A DNA stretch of 64,000 nucleotides. Origin: Xanthobacteraceae bacterium (GTDB lineage: Bacteria; Pseudomonadota; Alphaproteobacteria; Rhizobiales; Xanthobacteraceae). A program made the translations under genes and the position numbers. The notes beneath the pieces are model-generated. The model worked only from the letters and a program-made list of their open reading frames with translations, did no database searches and was not told the origin of the DNA. The DNA lies in contig JALHMF010000001.1 of NCBI GenBank assembly GCA_022844205.1, positions 521,023 through 585,022 on the forward strand. The letters run 5' to 3'. Shown one piece after another: positions 45,343 through 53,297 of this stretch (the stretch's first letter is position 1; every line of letters begins with the position of its first letter).

Positions 45343-46197
45343 TTAAGGCAGCGGCCAGTTTGGCATGGTCCATTGGCAGATTTTATATCCGCCGCGCCGC
45401 TGGGCGAGATCGATATGGATGTGATCCCTGTGCGCTTCGTCTGCGCCGGGACCGAGCACGGTGGTGAAGCGTGCGCAGGCTGAGGCGCGCATGGATGCGA
45501 GCAGAATGCCCGGCGCTTCGGGCGAGAAAATCGCGAATGTTTTTCCATTGGCAAGCGTAACCGAGCCGATATCGACTGCGTTCGCCTTTCCATGCTCGCT
45601 TAATCTCTGCCCCTTGATGTTGTTGACAGGGCGGCACGTATAGGATCCGTCAATATGGATGCGGCGCAAGCCGCTGCCCGCGAAGCGCGCGGCTTCGGCG
45701 AGATCGTCGCGGACCCAGCGGGCGAATTCGTGCGCCATTTCGCATTTCGCCATCACCGCGGGCGTGACCTGGACGATACTTCCGTCGCGAAGCTTGATCC
45801 CGTTCAGGCGAGCGGGAGCCTCGTCTCCGCACAATTCATTGCCCGAAATGCCCGACGAGGAACTGGTGAGCTGCATCACGGCGATATCTTCCGCCAGCAG
45901 GTCGGTGCAGGGAGTTTCTGAATCCGGCGGCGGGGGCGGCTGCTTCGGAACCTGAATGGTTGCCGGCTCCGCGTTCTGGATTTTCGGGGCGGGGGCCGGG
46001 TCGGGCCTGGACAAGACAGCCGCTTGTTTCAGCAAAGCCCTGGCTTGTGCGGGTGCGGCCGCTTCCGCCTGCAGAAAAGGACTATCGGATTTAGCAATCG
46101 CCACAGTGCGAACGGGCTGTTTGGCCGGTTCGGCAAACTTCACCGCCAGCGCCGCAAAAAAACAAAAAGCAATCAACACAACCAAGGCTCGCATCAT
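45343..46197 (-). CDS. Extensin-like (D-alanyl-D-alanine carboxypeptidase-like) protein
   Basis: 284-residue exported protein. An N-terminal membrane anchor (about residues 2-20) and a Pro/Gln/Ala-rich linker (about 60-100) precede the extensin-like C domain. There, RRIHIDGSYTCRPVNNIKG, SEHGKANAVDIG (His and Asp) and DHIHIDLAQR form a metal-peptidase-like site of the VanY/lysostaphin type. Several Cys suggest disulfides. It is probably a peptidoglycan-interacting periplasmic protein. Two ATGs occur in tandem at the start (46197 or 46194). Confidence 0.85.
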   Translation of the reverse strand: MMRALVVLIAFCFFAALAVKFAEPAKQPVRTVAIAKSDSPFLQAEAAAPAQARALLKQAAVLSRPDPAPAPKIQNAEPATIQVPKQPPPPPDSETPCTDLLAEDIAVMQLTSSSSGISGNELCGDEAPARLNGIKLRDGSIVQVTPAVMAKCEMAHEFARWVRDDLAEAARFAGSGLRRIHIDGSYTCRPVNNIKGQRLSEHGKANAVDIGSVTLANGKTFAIFSPEAPGILLASMRASACARFTTVLGPGADEAHRDHIHIDLAQRRGGYKICQWTMPNWPLP

Positions 46198-46340
46198 GCC
46201 CCCGAAAAACGATCCTGATTCAGAGAGGTGGCCCGAAAAGCGGAAGGAATAGGGCAAGAGTGGCGTTTGCACCGGAAAACCGGCACGCTAGTTTCCATAC
46301 AACGCGCAACCAACAGCGCGGTTCAATTCCGGGGAGCGCC

Positions 46341-47972
46341 ATGAACGGGCTGATGCAGGACTGGCCTTTGCTTTGCCACCGCATCATCGATCACGCGGCG
46401 ATCAACCACGGCAACCGCAAGGTGATCAGCCGCTCGGTTGAAGGGCCGATCGTCGAGACCACCTACGCGGAAATTCGCGCGCGCGCCCTGAAAGTCGCAC
46501 AGCGGCTTACGCGCGACGGCGTACGGCCGGGCGATCGGGTGGCAACGCTCGCTTGGAATACAGGACGGCATCTCGAAGCCTGGTACGGCATTCTCGGCTG
46601 TGGGGCGGTTTACCACACGCTCAATCCGCGTCTCTATCCGGAGCAGATCGCCTACATCGCGAACCACGCGGAAGATCGCGTGATGATGGCCGACATTTCG
46701 TTTGTGCCTTTGCTGGAATCGCTCGCTCCCAAGCTGCCGACGGTGGAGCGAACCATATTGCTCACCGATAAAGCGAACATGCCGAAGACCTCGCTAAAGA
46801 ATGCGGTGGCCTACGAGGAATGGATCGGCGAGGTGGACGGTGATTTCCGCTGGGCCGGACTCGATGAAAATTCCGCGGCCGGCATGTGTTACACATCGGG
46901 CACGACCGGCAATCCGAAGGGCGTGCTCTATTCCCACCGCTCGAATGTCCTGCACGCGCTCGGCGGCAACTCCGCCGAAATGCTCGGACTGAACTCCCAT
47001 TCGGTGATGATGCCGGTCGTGCCCATGTTTCACGCGAACGGCTGGTCGATCCCCTTCACGGCGCCGATGGCCGGGGCAACGCTGGTCATGCCCGGACCGA
47101 AGATGGACGGCGCTTCCATCTTTGAGATGCTCGACCGCTACCAGGTGACGGCGACAGCCGGCGTGCCGACAGTCTGGTTCATGCTGCTCGCTTATTTGGA
47201 GGAGAGCGGCAAAAAACTCGAACACCTGGAGCGCGTGATCGTCGGCGGCTCGGCCTGCCCGCGCGCCATGACAAAAACGTTCCAGGAAAAGTACGGCGTT
47301 GAAGTCAGCCATGCCTGGGGAATGACGGAGATGAGCCCGCTCGGCTCCACCTGCGCGATCACGCCAGAGGTCGCGCATCTTAGCGGCGATGAACGGCTCG
47401 ACTTGCAGGAGAAACAGGGGCGGGCCCCTTTTCTCGTGGAAATGAAAATCACCGACGATGCCGGCAAGGAAATTCCCTGGGACGGAAAAACCTTCGGCCG
47501 CCTGAAAGTGCGCGGTCCAGCCATCGCGCGCAGTTACTACAAGGCTGAAGGCGGCAACGTGCTCGACGACGAGGGATATTTCGACACCAACGATGTGGCC
47601 ACGATCGACGAACATGGCTACATGCGCATCACCGACCGCTCCAAGGATGTCATCAAATCGGGCGGCGAATGGATTTCCTCCATCGATTTGGAAAATCTCG
47701 CGGTGGGTCATCCCTCCGTGGCGGAAGCGGCGGTGATCGGCGTGCCGCATCCGAAATGGGATGAACGTCCGTTACTGGTCGTGGTCGCAAAACCCGGGCA
47801 GCAGCCGGACAAGGCGGAAATCCTAAAGTTCATGGAAGGCAAGATCGCCAAATGGTGGATGCCGGACGACATTGCCTTCGTGAAGGAAATCCCGCACACC
47901 GCCACGGGTAAAATCCAGAAGACGACGCTGCGCGAGCAATTCCGCGGCTATCGCCTGCCCACCGCCGACTGA
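46341..47972 (+). CDS. Fatty-acid/acyl-CoA ligase (DmdB-like)
   Basis: 543-residue AMP-forming acyl-CoA synthetase. [19 protein letters not shown] is the P-loop, [13 protein letters not shown] the A5 region, [11 protein letters not shown] and [20 protein letters not shown] the hinge, and [10 protein letters not shown] carries the catalytic Lys. The size and N-terminus resemble medium-chain ligases and methylthiopropionyl-CoA ligase DmdB; a DmdC-like dehydrogenase lies at 20709-22493 but not in the same operon. GGGGAG lies 10 nt before the ATG. Confidence 0.93.
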   Translation: MNGLMQDWPLLCHRIIDHAAINHGNRKVISRSVEGPIVETTYAEIRARALKVAQRLTRDGVRPGDRVATLAWNTGRHLEAWYGILGCGAVYHTLNPRLYPEQIAYIANHAEDRVMMADISFVPLLESLAPKLPTVERTILLTDKANMPKTSLKNAVAYEEWIGEVDGDFRWAGLDENSAAGMCYTSGTTGNPKGVLYSHRSNVLHALGGNSAEMLGLNSHSVMMPVVPMFHANGWSIPFTAPMAGATLVMPGPKMDGASIFEMLDRYQVTATAGVPTVWFMLLAYLEESGKKLEHLERVIVGGSACPRAMTKTFQEKYGVEVSHAWGMTEMSPLGSTCAITPEVAHLSGDERLDLQEKQGRAPFLVEMKITDDAGKEIPWDGKTFGRLKVRGPAIARSYYKAEGGNVLDDEGYFDTNDVATIDEHGYMRITDRSKDVIKSGGEWISSIDLENLAVGHPSVAEAAVIGVPHPKWDERPLLVVVAKPGQQPDKAEILKFMEGKIAKWWMPDDIAFVKEIPHTATGKIQKTTLREQFRGYRLPTAD

Positions 47973-47985
47973 GCGCCAATCCCCG

Positions 47986-48765
47986 ATGATCCGACGCCGT
48001 CTCTACACGGAAGTGCGCGTAACATGGCTCGCGACGCTCGCGCGCCGCATTGCGATCTTCTCGCTGCCGGTCACGCTGATCGCGATTGTCCTGCACCGGA
48101 TCGGCCTGGTCGAACACGAACTCGCCTACATCACGCTTTCGACCGGTTTGGTCTGCGCGCTGCTCGGCATGCTGGTTGCGATCGCAGCCTTCGTCGTGAT
48201 CTGGAATGAGGGCTTGCGGGGGCTGGGACGCGCCATCGCGGCTTTTCTGATCGGGTTCGCAATTCTGGCCTGGCCGACCTTCGAGTTCGTGCGCTCGATC
48301 AATCTGCCTGAAATTAATGACATCTCAACGGACACATCGGACCCGCCGCGCTTCCTCGCGGTCACTTCCGCGCGTTCCAGCACGGCGAATTCCATCAATT
48401 ATCCCGGCGACCGGGAGGCCATGCTGCAGCAGATGTTTTATCCGGCCGTGCGGCCTTACGAACTGGACGCAAATCCCGACGAAGTATTCAACGGGCTCTT
48501 GGTACTCGTGGAGCGCCGCGGCTGGCGCGTGCTCGACAGCGTGCCGCCGCGCGGCGGCCAGCGGGAAGGGCGCATCGAGGCGGTGGCGCAGACTTTCCTG
48601 ATGGGTTTCCGCGAGGACATCGTGATCCGCGTCCGCACGCTCGCAAACGGGGTCCGCATCGACATGCGCTCGGCCTCGCGCTACGGCACGCACGATTTCG
48701 GATCGAATGCGCGTCGCGTGGAAAGCCTGCTCGGCGATTTCGCGGATTCCCGCCGGCGCCGCTGA
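47986..48765 (+). CDS. DUF1499 membrane protein
   Basis: 259-residue protein. Three predicted TM helices lie in the first 105 residues (about 20-38, 45-70, 80-100). The C-terminal DUF1499 domain (about 115-255) has AVTSARSSTANSINYPG, GWRVLDSVPP and RSASRYGTHDFGSNARRV. Function unknown; the family occurs in proteobacteria and plastids. It follows the ligase gene by 13 nt and is probably co-transcribed. Confidence 0.88.
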   Translation: MIRRRLYTEVRVTWLATLARRIAIFSLPVTLIAIVLHRIGLVEHELAYITLSTGLVCALLGMLVAIAAFVVIWNEGLRGLGRAIAAFLIGFAILAWPTFEFVRSINLPEINDISTDTSDPPRFLAVTSARSSTANSINYPGDREAMLQQMFYPAVRPYELDANPDEVFNGLLVLVERRGWRVLDSVPPRGGQREGRIEAVAQTFLMGFREDIVIRVRTLANGVRIDMRSASRYGTHDFGSNARRVESLLGDFADSRRRR

Positions 48766-49677
48766 TCAGGCGAGCCGGTAGAGGCCGCCGATGGAAGGCG
48801 GCCCGTCTGTTTCGATCAGGCCGGTCGAAACCAGATTCTCCAGATGCGCCAGAGTCGTAAGGCCCGCCGCCCCCGCCAGTCTCGGATCAAGCCCGATGTA
48901 GATTGCCTGCACGAGGCCGGGAATGTTCGTCTCGCCGCGTTCCAGCCGGCGCAAGATCGCCTGCTCGCGTGCGTTCCGGTGCTCGATATAACGCTCCACC
49001 AGTGCCGGTCCGTCCTGAACCGGCCCGCCGTGGCCGGGCAGATAAAACGTTTCGGGGCGGCCGCGAAGTTTTTTGAGCGAATGGATGTAGTCGGTCATCG
49101 AGCCGTCCGGCGGTGCCACGATCGATGTGGACCAGCCCATGACGTGATCGCCGCTGAAGAGGCAGTTCTTGCCTCGAAGCGCAAACGCAAGATGGTTGGC
49201 GGCGTGACCGGGCGTTGCGATCGCTTCCAGCGCATATCCTTCGCCGGAGACAAGATCGCCCTCGCGCAGGGTTACGTCCGGTCTGAAATTCCTGTCCGCA
49301 CCCGCCTCGATCGGATTGCTTTCACCTTCGTGTAATGGCCGCGCCGCACGATGCGGGCCTTCGCCATAGGTCTGCGCATGCGTATGCGACCGGATCGCGG
49401 GTACGGCACCTGAGTGGTCACGATGCGTATGCGTGACGACGATCTGTTCGACCGTCCGCCCGGCAAGCGCGCGCGCAAGCGCCTGCACATGGGCTTGATT
49501 GTCGGGGCCGGGATCGATGATCGCCACATGCTTGTCACCCACGATGTAGGTGCAGGTGCCGGTGAATGTGAACGGCCCCGGGTTTGGCGCCAGAATGCGC
49601 TGCACCCCGGGAAAAACCGTCTCGGGGATGCCCGCTATCGCCTTGAAGTTTTGCTCGAACTGGATTTCGTCAGCCAT
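48766..49677 (-). CDS. MBL-fold metallo-hydrolase (LACTB2-like)
   Basis: 303-residue metallo-beta-lactamase-fold enzyme. The metal motif THTHRDHSG (HxHxDH) is followed by further ligands in ATPGHAANH and SGDHVMGW, then PGHGGPV. A C-terminal winged-helix-like domain (about 225-300) completes the LACTB2-type layout, linked to RNase or thioesterase activity in relatives. The ATG at 49677 is chosen; the upstream in-frame region is not conserved in style. Confidence 0.9.
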   Translation of the reverse strand: MADEIQFEQNFKAIAGIPETVFPGVQRILAPNPGPFTFTGTCTYIVGDKHVAIIDPGPDNQAHVQALARALAGRTVEQIVVTHTHRDHSGAVPAIRSHTHAQTYGEGPHRAARPLHEGESNPIEAGADRNFRPDVTLREGDLVSGEGYALEAIATPGHAANHLAFALRGKNCLFSGDHVMGWSTSIVAPPDGSMTDYIHSLKKLRGRPETFYLPGHGGPVQDGPALVERYIEHRNAREQAILRRLERGETNIPGLVQAIYIGLDPRLAGAAGLTTLAHLENLVSTGLIETDGPPSIGGLYRLA

Positions 49678-49909
49678 GCGCCTGTTCAATCCGTCACCAG
49701 ACTGAAATGCAAGCCCTGACATACGGCCGCGCCGATAACCGCGCTTGACGAGTGGTTCCGGTTGGGGTCCAATTTTTTCGAGCAATCGAATTTCGGCCTG
49801 CACGGGCGCAGCGAATGGCCGCTCCTGATGGCACACCGAAAATCCGGTTGTTGTGAAGCCGGATGATTCCGTCCGGCGTGCCCGTCAGGGCAATAAGGGG
49901 GAAGGCGAG

Positions 49910-50116
49910 ATGGCTACCGGAACCGTGAAGTGGTTCAACCCGCAAAAAGGATACGGCTTCATTCAGCCTTCCGACGGCGGTAGCGACGTGTTCGTCCATA
50001 TCAGCGCGGTGGAGCAAGCAGGGCTTTCCACGCTGACCGAAGGACAGAAGCTATCCTACGACGTCGTGACCACGGACCGCGGCAAAACCGCTGCGGGTAA
50101 TCTCAAGGTGGGCTGA
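49910..50116 (+). CDS. Cold-shock protein (CspA family)
   Basis: 68-residue OB-fold RNA chaperone. The RNP1 motif is KGYGFIQP and RNP2 is VFVHIS; the start MATGTVKWFNPQKG is typical. Csps melt RNA secondary structure and act at low temperature or during growth transitions. GGGGGAAGGCGAG lies just upstream. A long leader from about 49680 could carry cold regulation, not demonstrated. A strong terminator follows at 50160. Confidence 0.96.
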   Translation: MATGTVKWFNPQKGYGFIQPSDGGSDVFVHISAVEQAGLSTLTEGQKLSYDVVTTDRGKTAAGNLKVG

Positions 50117-50159
50117 CTGGCGGGCTATTCAGCTCGTCAGCCTTCCAAAAAGGCAGAAG

Positions 50160-50202
50160 GCGCGGGAAAGCGGCCCGCGCGGGTCTTTCTTTTTCTTTTT
50201 TT
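50160..50202 (+). terminator. Intrinsic terminator of the cold-shock gene
   Basis: Perfect 7-bp stem GCGCGGG/CCCGCGC (50160-50180) with loop AAAGCGG, then GGGTC and a T-rich run (TTTCTTTTTCTTTTTT). Confidence 0.8.
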
Positions 50203-50213
50203 GCCGGGAAAAT

Positions 50214-50290
50214 TGGTCGGAGTGGCAGGATTCGAACCTGCGACCCCCTGCTCCCGAAGCAGGTGCGCTACCAGGCTGCGCTACACTCCG
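50214..50290 (-). tRNA. tRNA-Pro (anticodon CGG)
   Basis: 77-nt tRNA on the minus strand including encoded CCA. The acceptor stem CGGAGTG/CACTCCG is perfect. The anticodon arm CCTGC-TTCGGGA-GCAGG gives anticodon CGG, reading proline CCG codons. The T arm GCAGG-TTCGAAT-CCTGC is canonical. Confidence 0.96.
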
Positions 50291-50438
50291 ATGAATTGGC
50301 GCGCGGTCTTAGCAGCCCCTCTCCGGAGCTTCAAGCTGGCGGGATGCGGTCGAAAGCACTATCAGGAGCCGCCCGGAACCCTCACGAAATTCCGGACATT
50401 GATTTTGGACGTGCGGTCACGGCAAATACGGCTCAGGA

Positions 50439-50480
50439 TGGGGCGTAGCCAAGTGGTAAGGCAGCGGATTTTGATGCCGC
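50439..50480 (+). repeat. Left copy of 42-bp direct repeat in tRNA-Gln
   Basis: Direct repeat of 52049-52090 (one mismatch), bounding a 1.6-kb segment with a toxin-antitoxin pair. Candidate attachment site or trace of tandem duplication. Confidence 0.75.
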
Positions 50481-50505
50481 TCAGTAATAAAAAATCTTCG
50501 CCCCA
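50439..50505 (+). pseudogene. tRNA-Gln-like remnant lacking the T arm
   Basis: Bases 50439-50475 are identical to the first 37 nt of the intact tRNA-Gln (52049), and the next CCGC also matches after one mismatch. The acceptor 5' strand TGGGGCG finds its exact complement CGCCCCA at 50499-50505. However, the 18 nt between the anticodon stem and that complement (50481-50498) form no T arm, and no CCA follows. It is either a decayed tRNA-Gln or an attachment-site copy with a chance acceptor complement. Confidence 0.7.
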
Positions 50506-50631
50506 TTTCAGCAGGTTACGCCTCGCCGCTTTGTGCAAGGCTCGCTCCAGTCTCGCAATCCGCGAAAATATTTGTGTGCTGCTATGAGCAGCCATGTTGA
50601 TTTTGGCGTGCAATTTCCTGGGTTCAATACG

Positions 50632-50659
50632 ATGCGCATGCATGCGCATGCATGCGCAA
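50632..50659. repeat. Tandem palindromic decamers ATGCGCATGC
   Basis: Two perfect copies of ATGCGCATGC (50632-50641, 50642-50651) and a partial third (ATGCGCAA). Each unit contains self-complementary GCATGC at its junction. Confidence 0.8.
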
Positions 50660-50685
50660 GCGGGTGCTGCTGTTTGCTTGTAAGT

Positions 50686-50713
50686 GTCGGTGGTTCGATT
50701 CCGCCCCTGGTCA
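50686..50713 (+). other. tRNA T-arm-like 3' fragment
   Basis: GTCGGTGG-TTCGATT-CCGCC contains a T stem GGTGG/CCGCC (one G-U pair) with the tRNA loop TTCGATT, followed by CCTGGTCA, which would be an acceptor strand. No matching 5' half (GACCAGG) was found upstream. Probably a tRNA remnant. Confidence 0.5.
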
Positions 50714-50854
50714 TAGATGCTCATAGCGGTCCGCTGCCGCTCATAGAATCGCATTGTCTCAAGAATCCGGAAAGTGCGGTCGATGGCAGTGGTCGTGTGC
50801 CTTACTCTTGCTAAGCACGGCGAATTGCCGTACAAGACTCTCAGGAGAGAGATC

Positions 50855-51148
50855 ATGCCATCCGTGCACAAGAAGCCAGCATCACCTAAGCGGGAATACA
50901 AATCCCAACGTCTCGAATTGCGCCTGGCGCCTTCGGCAAAGAAGGTAATCCAGCAGGCCATGTCGGTCACCGGACTTGCTGCCGGCGATCTTGCCTACGA
51001 GGGTGCGCGCCGGATTCTCGACGAGCATCATCGTATGGTTCTGTCGGGCGCGGATAGCGACGCGTTTCTCGCGGCGGTTGGACGGATCCCTGATCCATCC
51101 CCGCGTCTGGTGGAGGCTTTGAAGCGTCATCGTCATCTCTTCGGCTGA
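50855..51148 (+). CDS. DUF1778 antitoxin (TacA-like)
   Basis: 97-residue protein with the DUF1778 ribbon-helix-helix pattern: KSQRLELRLAPSAKKVIQQA, then DLAYEGARRILDEH and DAFLAAVGRIPDPSPRLVEAL. It would bind the operon promoter and neutralise the acetyltransferase toxin encoded 6 nt downstream. AGGAGAGA lies about 5 nt before the ATG at 50855. The C-terminal tail KRHRHLFG would be the toxin-contacting part, as in TacA. Confidence 0.9.
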   Translation: MPSVHKKPASPKREYKSQRLELRLAPSAKKVIQQAMSVTGLAAGDLAYEGARRILDEHHRMVLSGADSDAFLAAVGRIPDPSPRLVEALKRHRHLFG

Positions 51149-51154
51149 TCGTGC

Positions 51155-51667
51155 ATGATCAAAGCGATCGAACCGCTCGGCAAACATGACCGCGCGGCGT
51201 TTTCGTGCGGTGTGGCTTCACTTGACGATTGGTTCCGTCTTCGCGCTGGGCAGGACGAGAAACGCAATGTGGCGCGTGTCTTCGTCGCTATCGACGATCA
51301 GGGCGGAATCGTCGGTTTCTATAGCTTGAGTTCCTTCACACTCACCATCGCCGATCTGCCGCCCGAATACGCAAAACGTCTGCCCCGTTATGGTGCCATT
51401 CCGGCTGCTCTCATTGGGCGTCTCGCGCGTGATGAAAAAGTGCGAGGCGAAGGGGTCGGCGATCTTCTGCTCGCGGACGCGGTTCGAAGGGTGATTGGAG
51501 CGGCTCGTTCACTTGCGGTTTTTGCAATCGTGGTCGAAGCGACCGATGAAAAAGCGGCGGTCTTCTATCACAACTTTGGATTCGTGCCATTTCCGAACCG
51601 CCCGCTCAGACTGTTCATGCCTGCGTCCGAAGCGGCGGAGGCTGTTTCCCGCGCGCTGTTGCTGTAA
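51155..51667 (+). CDS. GNAT acetyltransferase toxin (TacT-like)
   Basis: 170-residue GNAT enzyme. TacT-type toxins acetylate the amino group of charged tRNAs and stop translation. The acetyl-CoA loop is visible in LIGRLARDEKVRGEGVGDLL and the catalytic-Tyr region in VFYHNFGFVPFP. Length fits the family. It follows the DUF1778 antitoxin by 6 nt, the standard pairing. The tRNA target cannot be read from sequence. Confidence 0.9.
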   Translation: MIKAIEPLGKHDRAAFSCGVASLDDWFRLRAGQDEKRNVARVFVAIDDQGGIVGFYSLSSFTLTIADLPPEYAKRLPRYGAIPAALIGRLARDEKVRGEGVGDLLLADAVRRVIGAARSLAVFAIVVEATDEKAAVFYHNFGFVPFPNRPLRLFMPASEAAEAVSRALLL

Positions 51668-51769
51668 GCCGTCGTTTGCTCAGTACACCCGATCCGAGAC
51701 TGTCGCATCAAGGGGTGAAGCGACGTCCGTCAGATTGATATCGAGGCCGCAGAATTGCGGCACAAGACG

Positions 51770-51976
51770 ATGACACAACGCGAAGTGAGGCTAGCCGAGT
51801 TGAAGAAGCGAATCGCAGCGCTAGATGACGAGCGCACGGCGATTGCTGCCGAGATCGCAACGCTGGAACAGGTCCCGATTCCAGAGATGCTGCTTCCGGA
51901 CGTCGCTTCTTTGGAGCGGGGCGATCGTATTCGCCCCAGTCTCGCAAATGGCGTGAGAAGCGGCGAGAAGCCATGA
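51770..51976 (+). CDS. Small coiled-coil protein of unknown function
   Basis: 68-residue product. Residues 5-35 (VRLAELKKRIAALDDERTAI and following) form heptad-rich helix, likely a coiled coil; the rest is short and polar. No domain. It lies 102 nt after the toxin in the segment between the tRNA-Gln repeats. It could be the N-terminal stub of a longer lost gene or a genuine small protein. Confidence 0.45.
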   Translation: MTQREVRLAELKKRIAALDDERTAIAAEIATLEQVPIPEMLLPDVASLERGDRIRPSLANGVRSGEKP

Positions 51977-52048
51977 GTCGCTATGGACAGGTAAAAACGA
52001 AGAAAGTATAGGCATTGTAACAGCTTATGATAATAATTTCAATGGTTT

Positions 52049-52123
52049 TGGGGCGTAGCCAAGTGGTAAGGCAGCGGATTTTGATTCCGCCATTCCCAGG
52101 TTCGAATCCTGGCGCCCCAGCCA
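52049..52123 (+). tRNA. tRNA-Gln (anticodon TTG)
   Basis: 75-nt tRNA with encoded CCA. Perfect acceptor stem TGGGGCG/CGCCCCA, D arm around GCCAAGTGGTAAGGC, anticodon arm GCGGA-TTTTGAT-TCCGC with anticodon TTG (52081-52083, reads CAA), and T arm CCAGG-TTCGAAT-CCTGG. It borders a change to more AT-rich DNA. Confidence 0.97.
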
Positions 52124-52225
52124 GCATTTAAAAGTGCGAAATTCCATTCGACCTGAGAGAATCGCAATTCCGGATGTGCGCGGGGGGGGCCGCTGATTCA
52201 CCGCCACATACAAAAACCTACTTCC

Positions 52226-52728
52226 CTAAAAATAGCGATTATTCGCCACCAACCGATCCAGCATGGAATAAAGCGCGCGCTGACAAGTGGGGATGACGGT
52301 CATACCGGACATCAGTTTTTCTTCCGGTTGGATGGTGGCTGATGGAATAATCTCCGCGCGGCAGTGGGTGATAAGGTTGCAAATACCATCTTCCGTCATT
52401 TCCAAATGAAACTGCAAGCCCAGCGCTTTTGCTTTATAATTGAAAGCCTGATTTTCACACGCTTTACTCGACATCAGCAGCGTTGCGCCATGTGGTAAAT
52501 CAAACGTATCGCCGTGCCAGTGGAACGCTGTTATCGCAGGGTTCGGCCGCGCAGAACAGGCTCGCTTAGGGCTTCATCAATAATAGCAACAGGAAACCAA
52601 CCTATTTCTTTGGCCGGGTTTGGATATACTTTTGCGCCAAGCACGCTGGCAATAAGTTGTGCGCCCAACCAATCGGCAATCATGCCAACGCTTTCAAATT
52701 CTACATGCTGAAGTGCAAGAACATTCAT
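52226..52728 (-). pseudogene. Broken class I glutamine amidotransferase-like gene
   Basis: A GMP-synthase-like amidotransferase gene in pieces. The first frame (52728 to about 52531) reads MNVLALQHVEFESVG...WLGAQLIASVLGAKVYP, jumping from the N-terminal strand to just after the nucleophile elbow; about 60 residues that normally include the catalytic-Cys approach are missing. The frame then ends, and the C-terminal part continues in another frame ([12 protein letters not shown], then [14 protein letters not shown] with the catalytic His and Glu). Hence an internal deletion plus a frameshift. The intact ancestor overlapped the MarR gene by 4 nt. Confidence 0.75.
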
Positions 52729-53288
52729 GCAGCCAAGATGTGTTCGGGGCAATCCAGGCGAATGTCTTCGAGTTGCAACGGTTGTTGCAATAAATGGCAA
52801 TAGGCTGCACCTTTACGCTTGCGGTAATGCTGGCAGCTGAGGCACATGCGCAGCGGGATAATGCTGGTTTTCAGCAAATGCCCCATCAACAGCAGCAGCC
52901 CTTCCCATATTTTTTTGCGCTCGCCCGCAGGAATATCAGTGAGCGCTTCATCAAAATACTGCGAAAGTGCTCCGAGTTTCTGCACCTGTTTATGACCGCT
53001 TGCGGTGAGTGTCAGCGAAAATACTCTGGCATCATCGCTGGATTGCTTCTTAAGTAGTTTCTTCTCCAGCATCACGCGCACCGCATCGCTTATGGTTGCT
53101 TTGGTGACGGCAAATTCTTTGGCCAGATGCGAGACATTATTCAATGCGGATGCATGGGCGGCAATGAACAGTAGGATTTGCACCTGCAGAGGACTTAAGC
53201 CGCAGTGCTTGGCTTCCTCCCACAAGGCAGCACGAAACACCGTCGATAGACGCTCGATACCCGTAGCAATGTTGGTGGTTTCGTTCAC
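52725..53288 (-). CDS. MarR-family regulator with C-terminal Cys cluster
   Basis: 187-residue winged-helix regulator. The MarR DNA-binding domain spans about 30-100 (SHLAKEFAVTKATISDAVRV recognition region, wing SSDDARVFSLTL). An unusual C-terminus carries C149-x2-C152-x-H154, C164-H165 and C180-P-E-H183, enough ligands for a metal or Fe-S cluster. It lies third in an operon with a thioredoxin-like and a DUF2024 protein, which suggests redox or metal sensing. The candidate operator is at 53930-53946. DNA is AT-richer than the left part of the window. Confidence 0.88.
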   Translation of the reverse strand: MNETTNIATGIERLSTVFRAALWEEAKHCGLSPLQVQILLFIAAHASALNNVSHLAKEFAVTKATISDAVRVMLEKKLLKKQSSDDARVFSLTLTASGHKQVQKLGALSQYFDEALTDIPAGERKKIWEGLLLLMGHLLKTSIIPLRMCLSCQHYRKRKGAAYCHLLQQPLQLEDIRLDCPEHILAA

Positions 53289-53297
53289 GCGCTTCGC

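Larger units (their letters stand above)
50506..50854. other. Gene-free segment with decamer repeats and a tRNA T-arm-like fragment
   Basis: No gene supported. It holds ATGCGCATGC repeats (50632-50659) and a T-arm-like fragment (50686-50713). The promoter of the antitoxin gene should lie in its right part. Confidence 0.6.

Noticed and set aside
50632-50659. CRISPR-like array
   Set aside because: The decamers are contiguous with no spacers and no cas genes are nearby.
50439-50713. A split or intron-containing tRNA formed from the T-armless remnant and the downstream T-arm fragment
   Set aside because: The acceptor strands TGGGGCG and CCTGGTC do not pair, and the remnant already has its own complement at 50499-50505.
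50508-50714. Minus-strand reading frame beginning TRGGIEPPT
   Set aside because: This phrase is the usual translation of a tRNA T arm in antisense; it marks the tRNA-like fragment, not a protein.
50439-52123. Calling the segment a defined integrative element
   Set aside because: No integrase, excisionase or 3'-end tRNA duplication was found; only a 5' repeat is present, so it is reported as a hypothesis.
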